Positions 1-7,998 of a stretch of 13,342 nt of DNA are shown here, one piece after another. The notes under the pieces were generated by a model, which was not told where the DNA came from, made no database searches, and saw nothing but the letters and a program-made list of their open reading frames with translations. Position 1 is the stretch's first letter, and every line of letters starts with the position of its first letter. The DNA lies in NCBI GenBank assembly GCA_934717675.1, contig CAKUYZ010000046.1, forward strand, positions 1-13,342, read 5' to 3'. This stretch comes from an uncultured Bacteroidales bacterium (GTDB lineage Bacteria > Bacteroidota > Bacteroidia > Bacteroidales > Marinilabiliaceae). A program made the position numbers and the translations under genes.

Positions 1-2190
1 AACCGGCACGTGAGGGATGAGACTGCCGTCGCGAACCAATATCACGCAAGGAATCTTCCCGGCCTTGATTGTCTGATAGCCACCGTCATACACCTTGCCG
101 GTCTGATAATCTATCCATTTGCCTTTTGGCAGATAGCAAGCGCGCTCCGTGCCGCTCTCAAGCAGCGGGGCCACGAGAATCTGCGAGCCGAACATATACT
201 CGTCTTCCACGTTCCACGCTCCGAGGTCGTCAGGGAACTCGATAAAGAGAGCGCGAACCATGGGCAGGCCGCGATTGGAGCAGTCTTTCGCTTGCGCATA
301 GACATATGGCATGAGGCGATATTTCATCTCCGCCGCTTCGCGAAACGCCTTGGTGAAGTCCGCACTTATGAGCCAAGGCTCTGTGGGAGGCGCACCGTGG
401 GCGCGGCTGTGCGAGGAGAGGAAGCCAAATGGCAACCAGCGGCGGTACAGATCTTCAGGTGAGGCTGTAACGAAGCCGCCAATGTCATGACTCCAGAATG
501 AGAAACCAGAGAGGCCGAAAGAGATGCCGCCGCGCAAGTCGCCAAGCATGCCTGTGTTGGTCGTGGCCGCGTCGCCGCCCCAATGGAGGGCGTAGCGTTG
601 AGAACCCGCCCAGGCGGAACGGGCCCAGATGATGCCCTCGCCCTTGGTCTCACGGTTCACGACCTCCCAAAGCGCCTTATTGTAGCGCAGCGGATATAGG
701 TTGTGCTCATAGAGACCCGTGCGGCCACTGTGGTACAATCCGTTGAGTGGCGCGGCCTCTCCGAAGTCGCACTTGATGGTGCTTACGCCCTCGTCAATGA
801 GGTGGGCAATGTGCCCCTGATACCATGCCACGGCGTCGGGGTTCGAGAAGTCTAGCACGGCGTCTTCATATGGCATTCCGCCACAAGCGTTGCGCACATT
901 GAGTCCCTTGTCTGTTATCTCGCCAAAGAGGCGATTTTTAGGAGTGAAATATGGCAATTGCCATAGGCATGTATGGAAGTTCTGCTCCTTTAGGCGTTTT
1001 AGCATGGCCACGGGGTCGGCAAAACGCTCTGTGGAGAACTCATAGTCGCACTGCCAGTCCACGCCAAACCATCCGGTGTCAAAATGGATGACATCAGCTG
1101 GTATCTTATTGTCACGCAACTGTTTTGCCACGTCAAGGCCCTCTTCTTGCGTGAAATAGGAGATCCTGCTCATCCAAGTGCCAAAGCTCCACAGCGGCAG
1201 CATGGGACTCTTGCCTGTGAGGTTGGTATACTCGTCAAGAATGTCTTTGGGCTCGCCAAGGAAAACGAAGAGGTCCATCTTCTCGTCGTCCATAAAGATG
1301 CGGTCGGCGCCAATGTAAGACGCTCCAAAGTCGCACGTGACGGGCGCGCTGGTGTGCATAAACACACCATAACCCCTGTTGCTCATAAAGAAAGGCACGG
1401 GCTTATACATCTGGTCGGTCTCTGGGCCCTGAGGGTCGGTCACGGTCAGATGCACCTTCTGCCCCACCTTGTCTAGCTTGGTGAAGCTCTCGCCGCAACC
1501 GAAAATCTTCTCGCCTGGCGCAATGGTGAATACCGGATTGATGGACCGAGAGTTGTCTGAACCTCTCTTGATGAAGCAGAAAGGCATGAGCTTGACCTGC
1601 GACGAGTCATTGTCCGCAATATGCCGCGTCTGGGTAAGGATTTTGCCCTTGGCGTCTTTCACGACTATGCGCCATGGCGACTTTTGAATCTCAATTTGAC
1701 CATACGGGCTCGTATACGTCACAGCGTTGGCCGTCTCCGCGGCTTTCCACTGCGCCATGTCGCTCTTAGGTGCCGTGGCAAACATGGGGTCCGACGCATC
1801 GTCCTCTTTTTGCTCCACGGGCGTGGTGAGCATGGTTATCCGCACCGTTCGGGGGCTTACGAACCGCAGTTGAAGTTTCAAGTCGGGGTCGTTGTCATAT
1901 GCCGCGTCGGGGAAGTCTAGCATCTGGAGGCGCACGGGCCATGTGCCGTTGAGGTTGAACGCCTGCCTTGGCGCGAGACGATAGCGTTTCCACCGCACGG
2001 AACCCACGCCCTCGGCAGTGTCGAAGCCAGAGAGGCTGTCGGCGAGGAAGTAGGTATGCGCCAAATCGGCGAAATCGGCGCTCACGTCGATGGCCTGGCT
2101 TTGCAGGTTCGGCACTTGGCCGAAAGACTGCACTTGCGCCGCGGCGGGCAACGCCGCCAACAGCGCCACATAGGTCAAGAGGCTCTTCAT
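1..2190 (-). CDS. Secreted glycoside hydrolase family 31, alpha-xylosidase-type (C-terminus cut by window edge)
   Basis: Retaining alpha-glycosidase of GH31, closest in motif style to YicI-like alpha-xylosidases; it would release non-reducing alpha-linked xylose (or a related sugar) from xyloglucan-type oligosaccharides. I read 730 codons without a stop, so the gene is open at the left edge. Residues 1-18 form a signal peptide ending AAA before Gln19, with no lipobox cysteine, so the product is periplasmic or secreted, unlike cytoplasmic YicI. In the TIM barrel, IKCDFGE places the nucleophile at Asp475 and HWGGD the acid/base at Asp540; the 65-residue spacing matches the 66 of YicI (Asp416/Asp482). 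DTGWFG, LWQLPYF, ARSAWAGS and SGFSFWSHDIGGF are further family segments. The ATG at 2190 is preceded by an A-rich leader rather than a Shine-Dalgarno. It lies 61 bp downstream of the esterase gene, presumably in one operon. GH31 also contains alpha-glucosidases, alpha-galactosidases and sulfoquinovosidases, so substrate is inferred; family membership is firm. Confidence 0.93.
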   Translation of the reverse strand, partial: MKSLLTYVALLAALPAAAQVQSFGQVPNLQSQAIDVSADFADLAHTYFLADSLSGFDTAEGVGSVRWKRYRLAPRQAFNLNGTWPVRLQMLDFPDAAYDNDPDLKLQLRFVSPRTVRITMLTTPVEQKEDDASDPMFATAPKSDMAQWKAAETANAVTYTSPYGQIEIQKSPWRIVVKDAKGKILTQTRHIADNDSSQVKLMPFCFIKRGSDNSRSINPVFTIAPGEKIFGCGESFTKLDKVGQKVHLTVTDPQGPETDQMYKPVPFFMSNRGYGVFMHTSAPVTCDFGASYIGADRIFMDDEKMDLFVFLGEPKDILDEYTNLTGKSPMLPLWSFGTWMSRISYFTQEEGLDVAKQLRDNKIPADVIHFDTGWFGVDWQCDYEFSTERFADPVAMLKRLKEQNFHTCLWQLPYFTPKNRLFGEITDKGLNVRNACGGMPYEDAVLDFSNPDAVAWYQGHIAHLIDEGVSTIKCDFGEAAPLNGLYHSGRTGLYEHNLYPLRYNKALWEVVNRETKGEGIIWARSAWAGSQRYALHWGGDAATTNTGMLGDLRGGISFGLSGFSFWSHDIGGFVTASPEDLYRRWLPFGFLSSHSRAHGAPPTEPWLISADFTKAFREAAEMKYRLMPYVYAQAKDCSNRGLPMVRALFIEFPDDLGAWNVEDEYMFGSQILVAPLLESGTERACYLPKGKWIDYQTGKVYDGGYQTIKAGKIPCVILVRDGSLIPHVPV

Positions 2191-2251
2191 ATCTTGTTTT
2201 TTGGAGTGCTTTTTGTAAGAGTGTAATCACATTATCTCCCCCCGTGAAGGT

Positions 2252-3340
2252 TCAGAACCAACCCATCAGTTGGCGCAAAAACGCGGTAAGCTCCCCCGCC
2301 ATCTTCTCATGCTGCCAGCGGCTGGGGTGCCAGTCGGAGCCATAGCCAAGGGCCCCGTCTTGCGGAGTAAAGTTGAAGCGGAAAACGTTGGCATCGCCAG
2401 CCTTTGCGGCCTCGGCGGCCACTTCGTCTAGTGTCTTCATGGCAATTTCCAACTCCTTGCCGCCAAGCATTGAGCCGCAGAGGAAGACTATCTTCGCATC
2501 GGGATTGTGACGACGCACCGTGGCTAGGAATGTCTTGTAGCCATCTTTGAGCCTCCTGACGTCGTAATTGTTGGTAGAGAGGTCGTTGGTGCCAAGGTTT
2601 ATGCAAATGACGTCGGGAGTGTATCGTGAGAAGTCCCACACCTCACTCTTGTCGTTGTAGAGCGTATACTCATATTGCGCAGGCATATTGTCTTGGGGCG
2701 TGCCAGCCATAGGCCCTCCGAAGTTGCGATATACGCCAATGCCGCTGCGCGCCACAACCTGCGCCTGCGCATTGAGGGCGCGCGCCGTTATCTGAGCGTA
2801 GGTTATGTAATGGTTTTCCAGCTCAAAGCAGAAGTGCTCGTTGGGGTCTGTGCCCTCACTCCCATAGCCGCACGTTATGCTGTTGCCAATAAACTCTATC
2901 TTGCGCTCCGGCAGAGCTGGCGGCGTGAGCAGTCGCCCATCGCCATCCAGCACCAAGCCGCGAAATTCAGGAAGATATTCATATCCCTCAATTGAATACA
3001 TAGCTCGGAGCGTATGCCGACCATGCGGCAATGCCGTGGCCACCTGAACCAGCGAGTCTCGCTCGCCACGAAACGCCACCTTAAATGGCTCGCCACCATC
3101 CACCTGAACCATAAAATATCCGCTGCCGGGCTTACAATGGAGCTTGACCCCGATGCCGTCAAAGGCAGCGATGACGGTGGTGCCGGGGTAAGAGAATTTG
3201 TAGCTCCGCGGGTTGGACTTTACGATGCGGCCAACATAGAGAAGGTCCGGGGCCGAAGGAGGCACCGAAGTTTGCGCCGCAGCCGTCGAGACCACTGTGG
3301 CGGCCAGAAGTGAGGCGCTTAATAGTTTGTCTGTTAGCAT
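2252..3340 (-). CDS. Secreted SGNH/GDSL esterase, CE2-like (acetylxylan esterase type)
   Basis: Probable carbohydrate O-deacetylase of 362 residues. An N-terminal signal peptide (about residues 1-22, ending AAA before Gln23) is followed by a beta-rich domain (about 30-145, with a YPGT segment) and an SGNH hydrolase domain (about 147-360). This jelly-roll plus SGNH order is that of carbohydrate esterase family 2. Block I is IEFIGNSITCGYG with catalytic Ser154 (GNS instead of the commoner GDS); block II contributes Gly200 (ARSGIG); block III is LGTNDLS with Asn252; block V is SDWHPS with Asp336 and catalytic His338. CE2 enzymes remove acetyl groups from xylan, glucomannan or related sugars; adjacency to the GH31 gene suggests acetylated xyloglucan or xylan as substrate. 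It is the first gene of the pair, with a promoter candidate about 65 bp upstream of the start. A sialate or rhamnogalacturonan acetylesterase role is possible but fits the N-terminal domain less well. Confidence 0.88.
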   Translation of the reverse strand: MLTDKLLSASLLAATVVSTAAAQTSVPPSAPDLLYVGRIVKSNPRSYKFSYPGTTVIAAFDGIGVKLHCKPGSGYFMVQVDGGEPFKVAFRGERDSLVQVATALPHGRHTLRAMYSIEGYEYLPEFRGLVLDGDGRLLTPPALPERKIEFIGNSITCGYGSEGTDPNEHFCFELENHYITYAQITARALNAQAQVVARSGIGVYRNFGGPMAGTPQDNMPAQYEYTLYNDKSEVWDFSRYTPDVICINLGTNDLSTNNYDVRRLKDGYKTFLATVRRHNPDAKIVFLCGSMLGGKELEIAMKTLDEVAAEAAKAGDANVFRFNFTPQDGALGYGSDWHPSRWQHEKMAGELTAFLRQLMGWF

Positions 3341-3404
3341 ATCTTTTTATGACTATGTGCAGTGCGGACGATTTAACATTAACACACAGCCGCACCACCA
3401 ATTG

Positions 3405-3412
3405 CAAAGATA
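3405..3412 (-). promoter_or_regulatory. Candidate Bacteroidetes -7 box (TATCTTTG) for the esterase-GH31 operon
   Basis: On the minus strand the octamer TATCTTTG matches the Bacteroides -7 consensus TAnnTTTG at all fixed positions and lies 64 bp upstream of the esterase ATG. No convincing TTTG -33 element is visible at the usual 19-21 nt spacing. The box sits just beyond the terminator hairpin of the upstream operon, which fits an independent transcription unit starting here. Confidence 0.55.
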
Positions 3413-3424
3413 TGCATAAACAAC

Positions 3425-3462
3425 GGGCCGCGGACATCTGTTTTGTTAACAGACCGCGGCCC
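3425..3462 (-). terminator. GC-rich hairpin terminator downstream of the LTA-synthase-like/patatin operon
   Basis: A 9-bp outer stem (GGGCCGCGG at 3425-3433 with CCGCGGCCC at 3454-3462) encloses an inner 5-bp stem (CTGTT 3438-3442 with AACAG 3448-3452). Read on the minus strand it begins 26 bp after the patatin stop and is followed by GTTGTTTAT, a modest U-rich tail. On the plus strand the tail TTTTGTTATT is stronger, so it may work in both directions, but no plus-strand gene ends here. Confidence 0.7.
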
Positions 3463-3487
3463 TTTTGTTATTGGTTGGAGGGAGACT

Positions 3488-5800
3488 TCAGAAATAATAG
3501 CCAATGTTCACGCAGACGTTGAACTTGTCGTTTTGCGAATACATTAACGTGAAATCCATAGGCAAAGCCCCAAGCAAATTATAGGCGAGCGACACGCCGC
3601 CGCCATGCAGCCACTCTTCCGGCTCAAAATGCTCCAAATCGTTCGTATAGCGGTCTATGCCCTTAAACGTGACGGCGGAGTTAAAATGAAGCAGCAGATT
3701 GAGGTCGGCGAAAAGGTTATATTGCGCGCTCAGCCGCACCGTGCCGAGGGTTGACACATATCTGTGCGCCGTCAGCAGGCCATAAAACTCCTGATGGCTT
3801 GGCAGAAACTGTGACGTTCCGCCCAAAGCGGTTCGGTGCACAAAGGTGCGATCGCCGTATGACATGGCTGCGCACAAGACTTCGCACATGCTCAAACGGT
3901 CTGTGATCTTCTGGTGCATCTCCAACCTGGCTTTCAGCCTGGCCAAGAAGTTAAAGTCGTTCAGCCCATCATTTTTCAAAGTGTCTAGCGCATTGCCGCT
4001 CTTGAGATTATAGAAAGGCATGAAGCCCACGTAGGCATCGACATCGAACTTAATGCCGCTCTGGCTCAAGAATTTACGATCGAGGGTATTGACGCGGCGG
4101 CGCACGGCGGCATAGACGTTGTGAATATGCCCGCTGATACGCTCGTCCGCGGTGCCTATGCTGGGCTTGACGTGAAAGTCTTCCCAGCCCACCTTGAAGC
4201 CGAAGTCTCCCGACGGGCTGAACGTGTGCCCCACAAGGGCGGAGGCGTCATTATGGACGTAGTCGTATATGTTTGCCGTGCTGTTGGTGTCGTTATAGCC
4301 CGGCACCTCGAAGCGCGCGTGGTCATATTCGAAATCAATGTAATGGTTGTCTTTGATTCCGAAAAGCGTCCTGTTCCTCACGCGGAACCTAAAGTCTTTA
4401 GAGATGGCCACCTTGAAGTCGGTGGTGGAAAGATGCCCTAACAGACTTTTTCGCTGATAGTCCACGAAGATGGAGGCGTTGGAGAAAGAGTTATATGACA
4501 ACGCCACTTTGAGCGTGGTCATAGGGTTCTCCACCACCTTGCAGCAAAATATGACCTCATTGCCGTTTTCGCTGAGCGGTTTCAACCTGTATGTCAAGTT
4601 GTTATAATAGCCCGTTGACATAGCTTTCTTTATGGCCTCGGTGAAATCAGCAGGCCGGTAGAGATGGCCAGCGTGCAGATTAAGGGCGTGCAGCAGCAGC
4701 TTGGTATTGGTCTTCTCAACGCCCTCAAACTCAAAGCCCATGATGCGAACTTGGGCGTCATAGGGCCGCATCCTCGCCTTGGGAGAGTAAGGCACGCCAT
4801 ATTGTCGGTGCAAAGAGTCCGCCAATTGGCGAAACAGAGGCTCAAACTCCACGCCCGTGGAATCTCCTATGGCCAAGATGGTGTCTTGCGCGGCAAAACT
4901 GGCAGCATTGTAGCGCGTCACGTCTGGCTCTATTATCATGTCACACACCGACTTCTCCTCACGCAGGTCTTCCGCGTCGCGGAAGTTTGTGATCTGGAGC
5001 ATCACGTCTAGCATTGTGTTCATCTGGTCGGCCGGAGTGAGCCCGGAGAACAGGTTGACGCCAATGACGTAGTCCGCCCCCATGTCAATGACATCGCGGA
5101 CCGGGAAATTCCTCACGATGCCGCCATCCACGAGTTTCGTGCCGTTATAGTCGGTGGCGGAGAAGACCCCGGGAATGGCCATGCTGCTGCGCGTGGCAAA
5201 GGCCAGGTCGCCCTTGTCTAGCACCACGGCTTCGCCGCTCGCCACATCGGCAGCCACGCAGCGGAACGGTATGTCTAGCTTGCTAAAGTCGTCAGTCTTA
5301 AAAACCGGGAAGAAAACCTCCTGAAGCCGCAGCATGACCTGATAGGGTGTGAAAAAGCCCGTGTTTATCTGCGGCGAGAAGCCTTTCATGGGCAGCACCA
5401 CAGTGTAGTTGTCGAACTCATCTTTCTCCTCAATGCTGATGTCTAGCAACACGGGCCTGCTGTTAATCAGCTCCATCCATTGGGTCTCGCGGCTTATTTT
5501 CTCAATCTGCTCACCACTATACCCGCTGGCGTACATGGCCGCCACAATGGCGCCCATACTCGTGCCGGCAATGTAGTCAATGTGCAGTCCCGACCTGTCT
5601 ATGGCCTTCAAGATCCCAATGTGCGCCAAGCCTTTAGCGCCGCCACCGCTCAAGACCAGCCCCACCTTGGGCCGCTCCCCTTCTGGCCTCTCTCGTTTCT
5701 CAATCTGCCCATGGGCGTTTGTGAAGCGGATCAGGAGGCACAACAGGGCCATGAGCAGCGCGCGGGTTTTCATAGTCGGTTTGAAGCTGGTCGTCTTCAT
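3488..5800 (-). CDS. Patatin-like phospholipase with C-terminal outer-membrane beta-barrel (type Vd / PlpD-like)
   Basis: Predicted lipid acyl hydrolase of 770 residues anchored in the outer membrane. A signal peptide (residues 10-32 if read from Met10, ending NAHGQ) precedes the patatin domain at about 44-240: oxyanion loop SGGGAKG (51-57), nucleophile elbow GTSMG with Ser81, and catalytic Asp225 in DGG, a complete Ser-Asp dyad. A POTRA-like segment (about 345-425) leads into a beta-strand-rich region to the end, closing with the aromatic C-terminus NIGYYF typical of outer-membrane barrels. This order matches PlpD of Pseudomonas and FplA of Fusobacterium. The ATG at 5800 overlaps the stop of the upstream gene (ATGA), suggesting translational coupling; a second start at 5773 (Met10) would give a more typical signal peptide, so the true start is uncertain. 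All five CTA leucine codons precede GAC. Substrate and whether the enzyme domain is released or faces the periplasm are not determinable here. Confidence 0.92.
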   Translation of the reverse strand: MKTTSFKPTMKTRALLMALLCLLIRFTNAHGQIEKRERPEGERPKVGLVLSGGGAKGLAHIGILKAIDRSGLHIDYIAGTSMGAIVAAMYASGYSGEQIEKISRETQWMELINSRPVLLDISIEEKDEFDNYTVVLPMKGFSPQINTGFFTPYQVMLRLQEVFFPVFKTDDFSKLDIPFRCVAADVASGEAVVLDKGDLAFATRSSMAIPGVFSATDYNGTKLVDGGIVRNFPVRDVIDMGADYVIGVNLFSGLTPADQMNTMLDVMLQITNFRDAEDLREEKSVCDMIIEPDVTRYNAASFAAQDTILAIGDSTGVEFEPLFRQLADSLHRQYGVPYSPKARMRPYDAQVRIMGFEFEGVEKTNTKLLLHALNLHAGHLYRPADFTEAIKKAMSTGYYNNLTYRLKPLSENGNEVIFCCKVVENPMTTLKVALSYNSFSNASIFVDYQRKSLLGHLSTTDFKVAISKDFRFRVRNRTLFGIKDNHYIDFEYDHARFEVPGYNDTNSTANIYDYVHNDASALVGHTFSPSGDFGFKVGWEDFHVKPSIGTADERISGHIHNVYAAVRRRVNTLDRKFLSQSGIKFDVDAYVGFMPFYNLKSGNALDTLKNDGLNDFNFLARLKARLEMHQKITDRLSMCEVLCAAMSYGDRTFVHRTALGGTSQFLPSHQEFYGLLTAHRYVSTLGTVRLSAQYNLFADLNLLLHFNSAVTFKGIDRYTNDLEHFEPEEWLHGGGVSLAYNLLGALPMDFTLMYSQNDKFNVCVNIGYYF

Positions 5801-7755
5801 TGGCCAATGGTGAGGCTGTCGCCAATCATGCGCATATTATACTGCTGGACATACGCCTTTATGAAAGTCTCTTTATCCTTGGGATAGGACTCGCCAATCA
5901 CGTTGTGATGGAGATTGGGATCGGCCTTCATATCATATGCGCCCTGCAGTTTCTTGCCGTCGAAATAGACAATGGTGTCTTGCGCAAGCAACTGATACAT
6001 ATCGTTGCTATAATTCACGGCAAAGCGGCGCTGACGCGCCCTCAGGCTGTCGGGCTGGCCGACAAGCAAATCGTTGCCGAAAGAGACGAATGGATGGTTG
6101 TAGCCCAAATAGCCCAATATGGAGGGCAAAATGTCGGCCTGCTGCGCAATGGTGGTGTCGCGTCCGCACACCGTTGAGTCGCCAGGGGCGAAGAAGAAGA
6201 TTGGCACGGCAAAGGCCTGCGCGTTATTCTTATACTCGGAGTGGTCGGGAATGCTGCTATGATCGGCCGTCAAGACAAAGAGGGTGTTATCGTACCACGG
6301 CTCTTTCTTTGCCGCGTTGAAAAACTTACGCAACGCATTGTCAGTGTAGCCAATACACTCTTCAACGGGCAATTTACCTTTAGGAAATTTCCCGGCATAT
6401 TCGGCGGGCACCTTAAACGGGTCGTGGCTGGAGAGGGAGAATACGGCCGTGACAAATGGCGACTGCATCTCGCCAATCTTGCGCTCATAGAACTGGAAAA
6501 ACTTCTCGTCCCAAATTCCCCATACGCCGTCGTAGTCGTCATCGTTGCCATACTCATTTTTGCCAAAGTAGCGTTGAAATCCGGCACTATTGGCAAAGCC
6601 GTCGAAGCCCATGCTGCCGTTGGCCGCGCCGTGGAAGAAAGCGGAAGAGTAGCCCTCTTGCCCCAAAAGGCTGGCCACGCTGTTCACTCTGTTGTTGCTA
6701 TACTCGCTCACCACATAGGGCATAGTGAGGCTCGGCACCGACGCCAAGACAGTGGGCATGGCGTCAATGCTCTTGCGCCCGTTGGCATAGGCGTTGGTGA
6801 AAATGAGCGAGTGGCGAGACAGCGAGTCAAGAAACGGCGTATAGCCGCGATACTTGCCCCCCTCGAGCGTTGGGTTGAACGCTCCGAGGAACTCTCGGCT
6901 GAAACTCTCCAAAATGAAGATGACCACATTCTTAGGCCTGCGGATGGCGCAGCTGTCCACAGGGGCTTTATGGACGGGCGTGAAGATGGCGGCAAGTTCC
7001 TCTTCGTCATAATATTTCACCTTGGCGAAACTCTTCTTGCCTATGGTGCGGATGAAGCAGAAAGGCGTGTTGAGAACAATGGCGCTCTCCTCGGGGCTAG
7101 AGACGTAGGCGGCTGCGTTGTTCATGGCAATGGGGCGCGTGCTGTGCAGCACGCCACCGCGAATGCCGGCGACGGAAAGACCACAGACAATGGCAAACGC
7201 CATTATGCTCACGCTCACATATGGCACCCTGTCTCGCAGTGGCGAGCGGCCAGGCTGGGTGAGGCGGACCAAAGCGACAATGAGACCGACAAAGATGAAG
7301 AAAATGAGGAAGACGTACCAATAGTCCACTGCGAAATGGAGCCAAAGGCTGCCCATGTTCTGCTCATTTTTCAATATGTCCAGCACCCCAAAAGTGGTCC
7401 GGCGAAGGATGAAGCGATAGTATATGAAGTCTATGCAATCGCCAGCCACGCCAACACTGTTGAAGACAATGAACACCCCGTCTATGACGCGCCCCATCAC
7501 ACGGCCAAACTTGGCACGGAAGGAGAGGTAATGCAGGACGAAGTATAACAAGTTGAGATAGACAAGCGCGCTGATGTCAAAACGCAAGCCTCCATACATC
7601 ATCAGAGTCCAACCGCCAAGGCTGACGTTGGGGAACAACGACGCGTTGAAAGCATAAAAAAGTAGCCTGAGGATTTGATAAATGACGAGCATTCCCGCAA
7701 AACGCACGGCGGGAACGAACATCTCGTCGATCCTGAAAGATGTTTGCTTTTTCAT
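5797..7755 (-). CDS. LTA synthase family (sulfatase-fold) inner-membrane phospho-head-group transferase
   Basis: Membrane enzyme of 652 residues in the alkaline-phosphatase/sulfatase superfamily, LTA synthase branch (COG1368 type). The N-terminal about 200 residues hold some five hydrophobic membrane segments (about 17-39, 58-80, 90-105, 143-165, 180-198). A linker precedes the extracytoplasmic catalytic domain (about 273-590). Visible metal/active-site residues are Glu283 (FILES), Ser329 (GRKSID) as the position of the nucleophile, Asp498-His499 (TADH) and His444 (SSHDPF); spacings 283-329-498 parallel Glu255-Thr300-Asp475 of S. aureus LtaS. The nucleophile position is Ser, not Thr. In Gram-positives the family transfers glycerol-phosphate from phosphatidylglycerol; in a Gram-negative the acceptor is probably a periplasmic glycan or surface lipid, which is inference. 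It is the first gene of a coupled pair with the patatin. True phosphoethanolamine transferases (EptA) are a less good match. Confidence 0.88.
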   Translation of the reverse strand: MKKQTSFRIDEMFVPAVRFAGMLVIYQILRLLFYAFNASLFPNVSLGGWTLMMYGGLRFDISALVYLNLLYFVLHYLSFRAKFGRVMGRVIDGVFIVFNSVGVAGDCIDFIYYRFILRRTTFGVLDILKNEQNMGSLWLHFAVDYWYVFLIFFIFVGLIVALVRLTQPGRSPLRDRVPYVSVSIMAFAIVCGLSVAGIRGGVLHSTRPIAMNNAAAYVSSPEESAIVLNTPFCFIRTIGKKSFAKVKYYDEEELAAIFTPVHKAPVDSCAIRRPKNVVIFILESFSREFLGAFNPTLEGGKYRGYTPFLDSLSRHSLIFTNAYANGRKSIDAMPTVLASVPSLTMPYVVSEYSNNRVNSVASLLGQEGYSSAFFHGAANGSMGFDGFANSAGFQRYFGKNEYGNDDDYDGVWGIWDEKFFQFYERKIGEMQSPFVTAVFSLSSHDPFKVPAEYAGKFPKGKLPVEECIGYTDNALRKFFNAAKKEPWYDNTLFVLTADHSSIPDHSEYKNNAQAFAVPIFFFAPGDSTVCGRDTTIAQQADILPSILGYLGYNHPFVSFGNDLLVGQPDSLRARQRRFAVNYSNDMYQLLAQDTIVYFDGKKLQGAYDMKADPNLHHNVIGESYPKDKETFIKAYVQQYNMRMIGDSLTIGQ

Positions 7756-7837
7756 TTCTAGAGAGTGTCAAAATGGTTGCCGTCCGACGCCTTGGCACGC
7801 TTTTTCTCAATGCCCACCGCGACTGACGAAGACGCGG

Positions 7838-7845
7838 CAAAAATA
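7838..7845 (-). promoter_or_regulatory. Candidate -7 box (TATTTTTG) for the LTA-synthase-like/patatin operon
   Basis: Minus-strand octamer TATTTTTG fits TAnnTTTG and lies 82 bp before the ATG at 7755. No TTTG -33 element is seen at 19-21 nt, so the call rests on the -7 match, its position in the divergent intergenic region and the absence of a better candidate. Confidence 0.4.
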
Positions 7846-7900
7846 ACGTTTCTTTTCCTTGAGACTGCGAGACGGCGACCCATTTTTAACAAATCTCCTG

Positions 7901-7932
7901 TTTTAATATAGTCGGCGCGTGCCGTATATTTG
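7901..7932 (+). promoter_or_regulatory. Candidate promoter (TATATTTG -7) for the lipoprotein gene
   Basis: TATATTTG at 7925-7932 is a full match to the Bacteroides -7 box TAnnTTTG. A TTTT at 7901-7904, 20 nt upstream, is a three-of-four match to the -33 TTTG. Transcription would start near 7938-7942, giving a leader of about 60 nt before the ATG at 7999. This rules out the in-frame TTG at 7930, which lies inside the promoter box, as a start codon. Confidence 0.6.
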
Positions 7933-7998
7933 GCATCGTCGGCGGCGGGAGAGGGCAGATCTTCCGTAGGGCTGATTTTCATCAAACAGACAGGAGAC

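Noticed and set aside
1..462. Plus-strand frame at the left edge (150 codons from position 10)
   Set aside because: Antisense to the GH31 catalytic barrel, which reads through this region with conserved family sequence.
6241..7548. A 435-codon plus-strand open frame
   Set aside because: It is the complement of the LTA-synthase-like gene, whose membrane segments and catalytic motifs are unmistakable; the plus frame shows His/Glu/Val-rich antisense composition and no family features.
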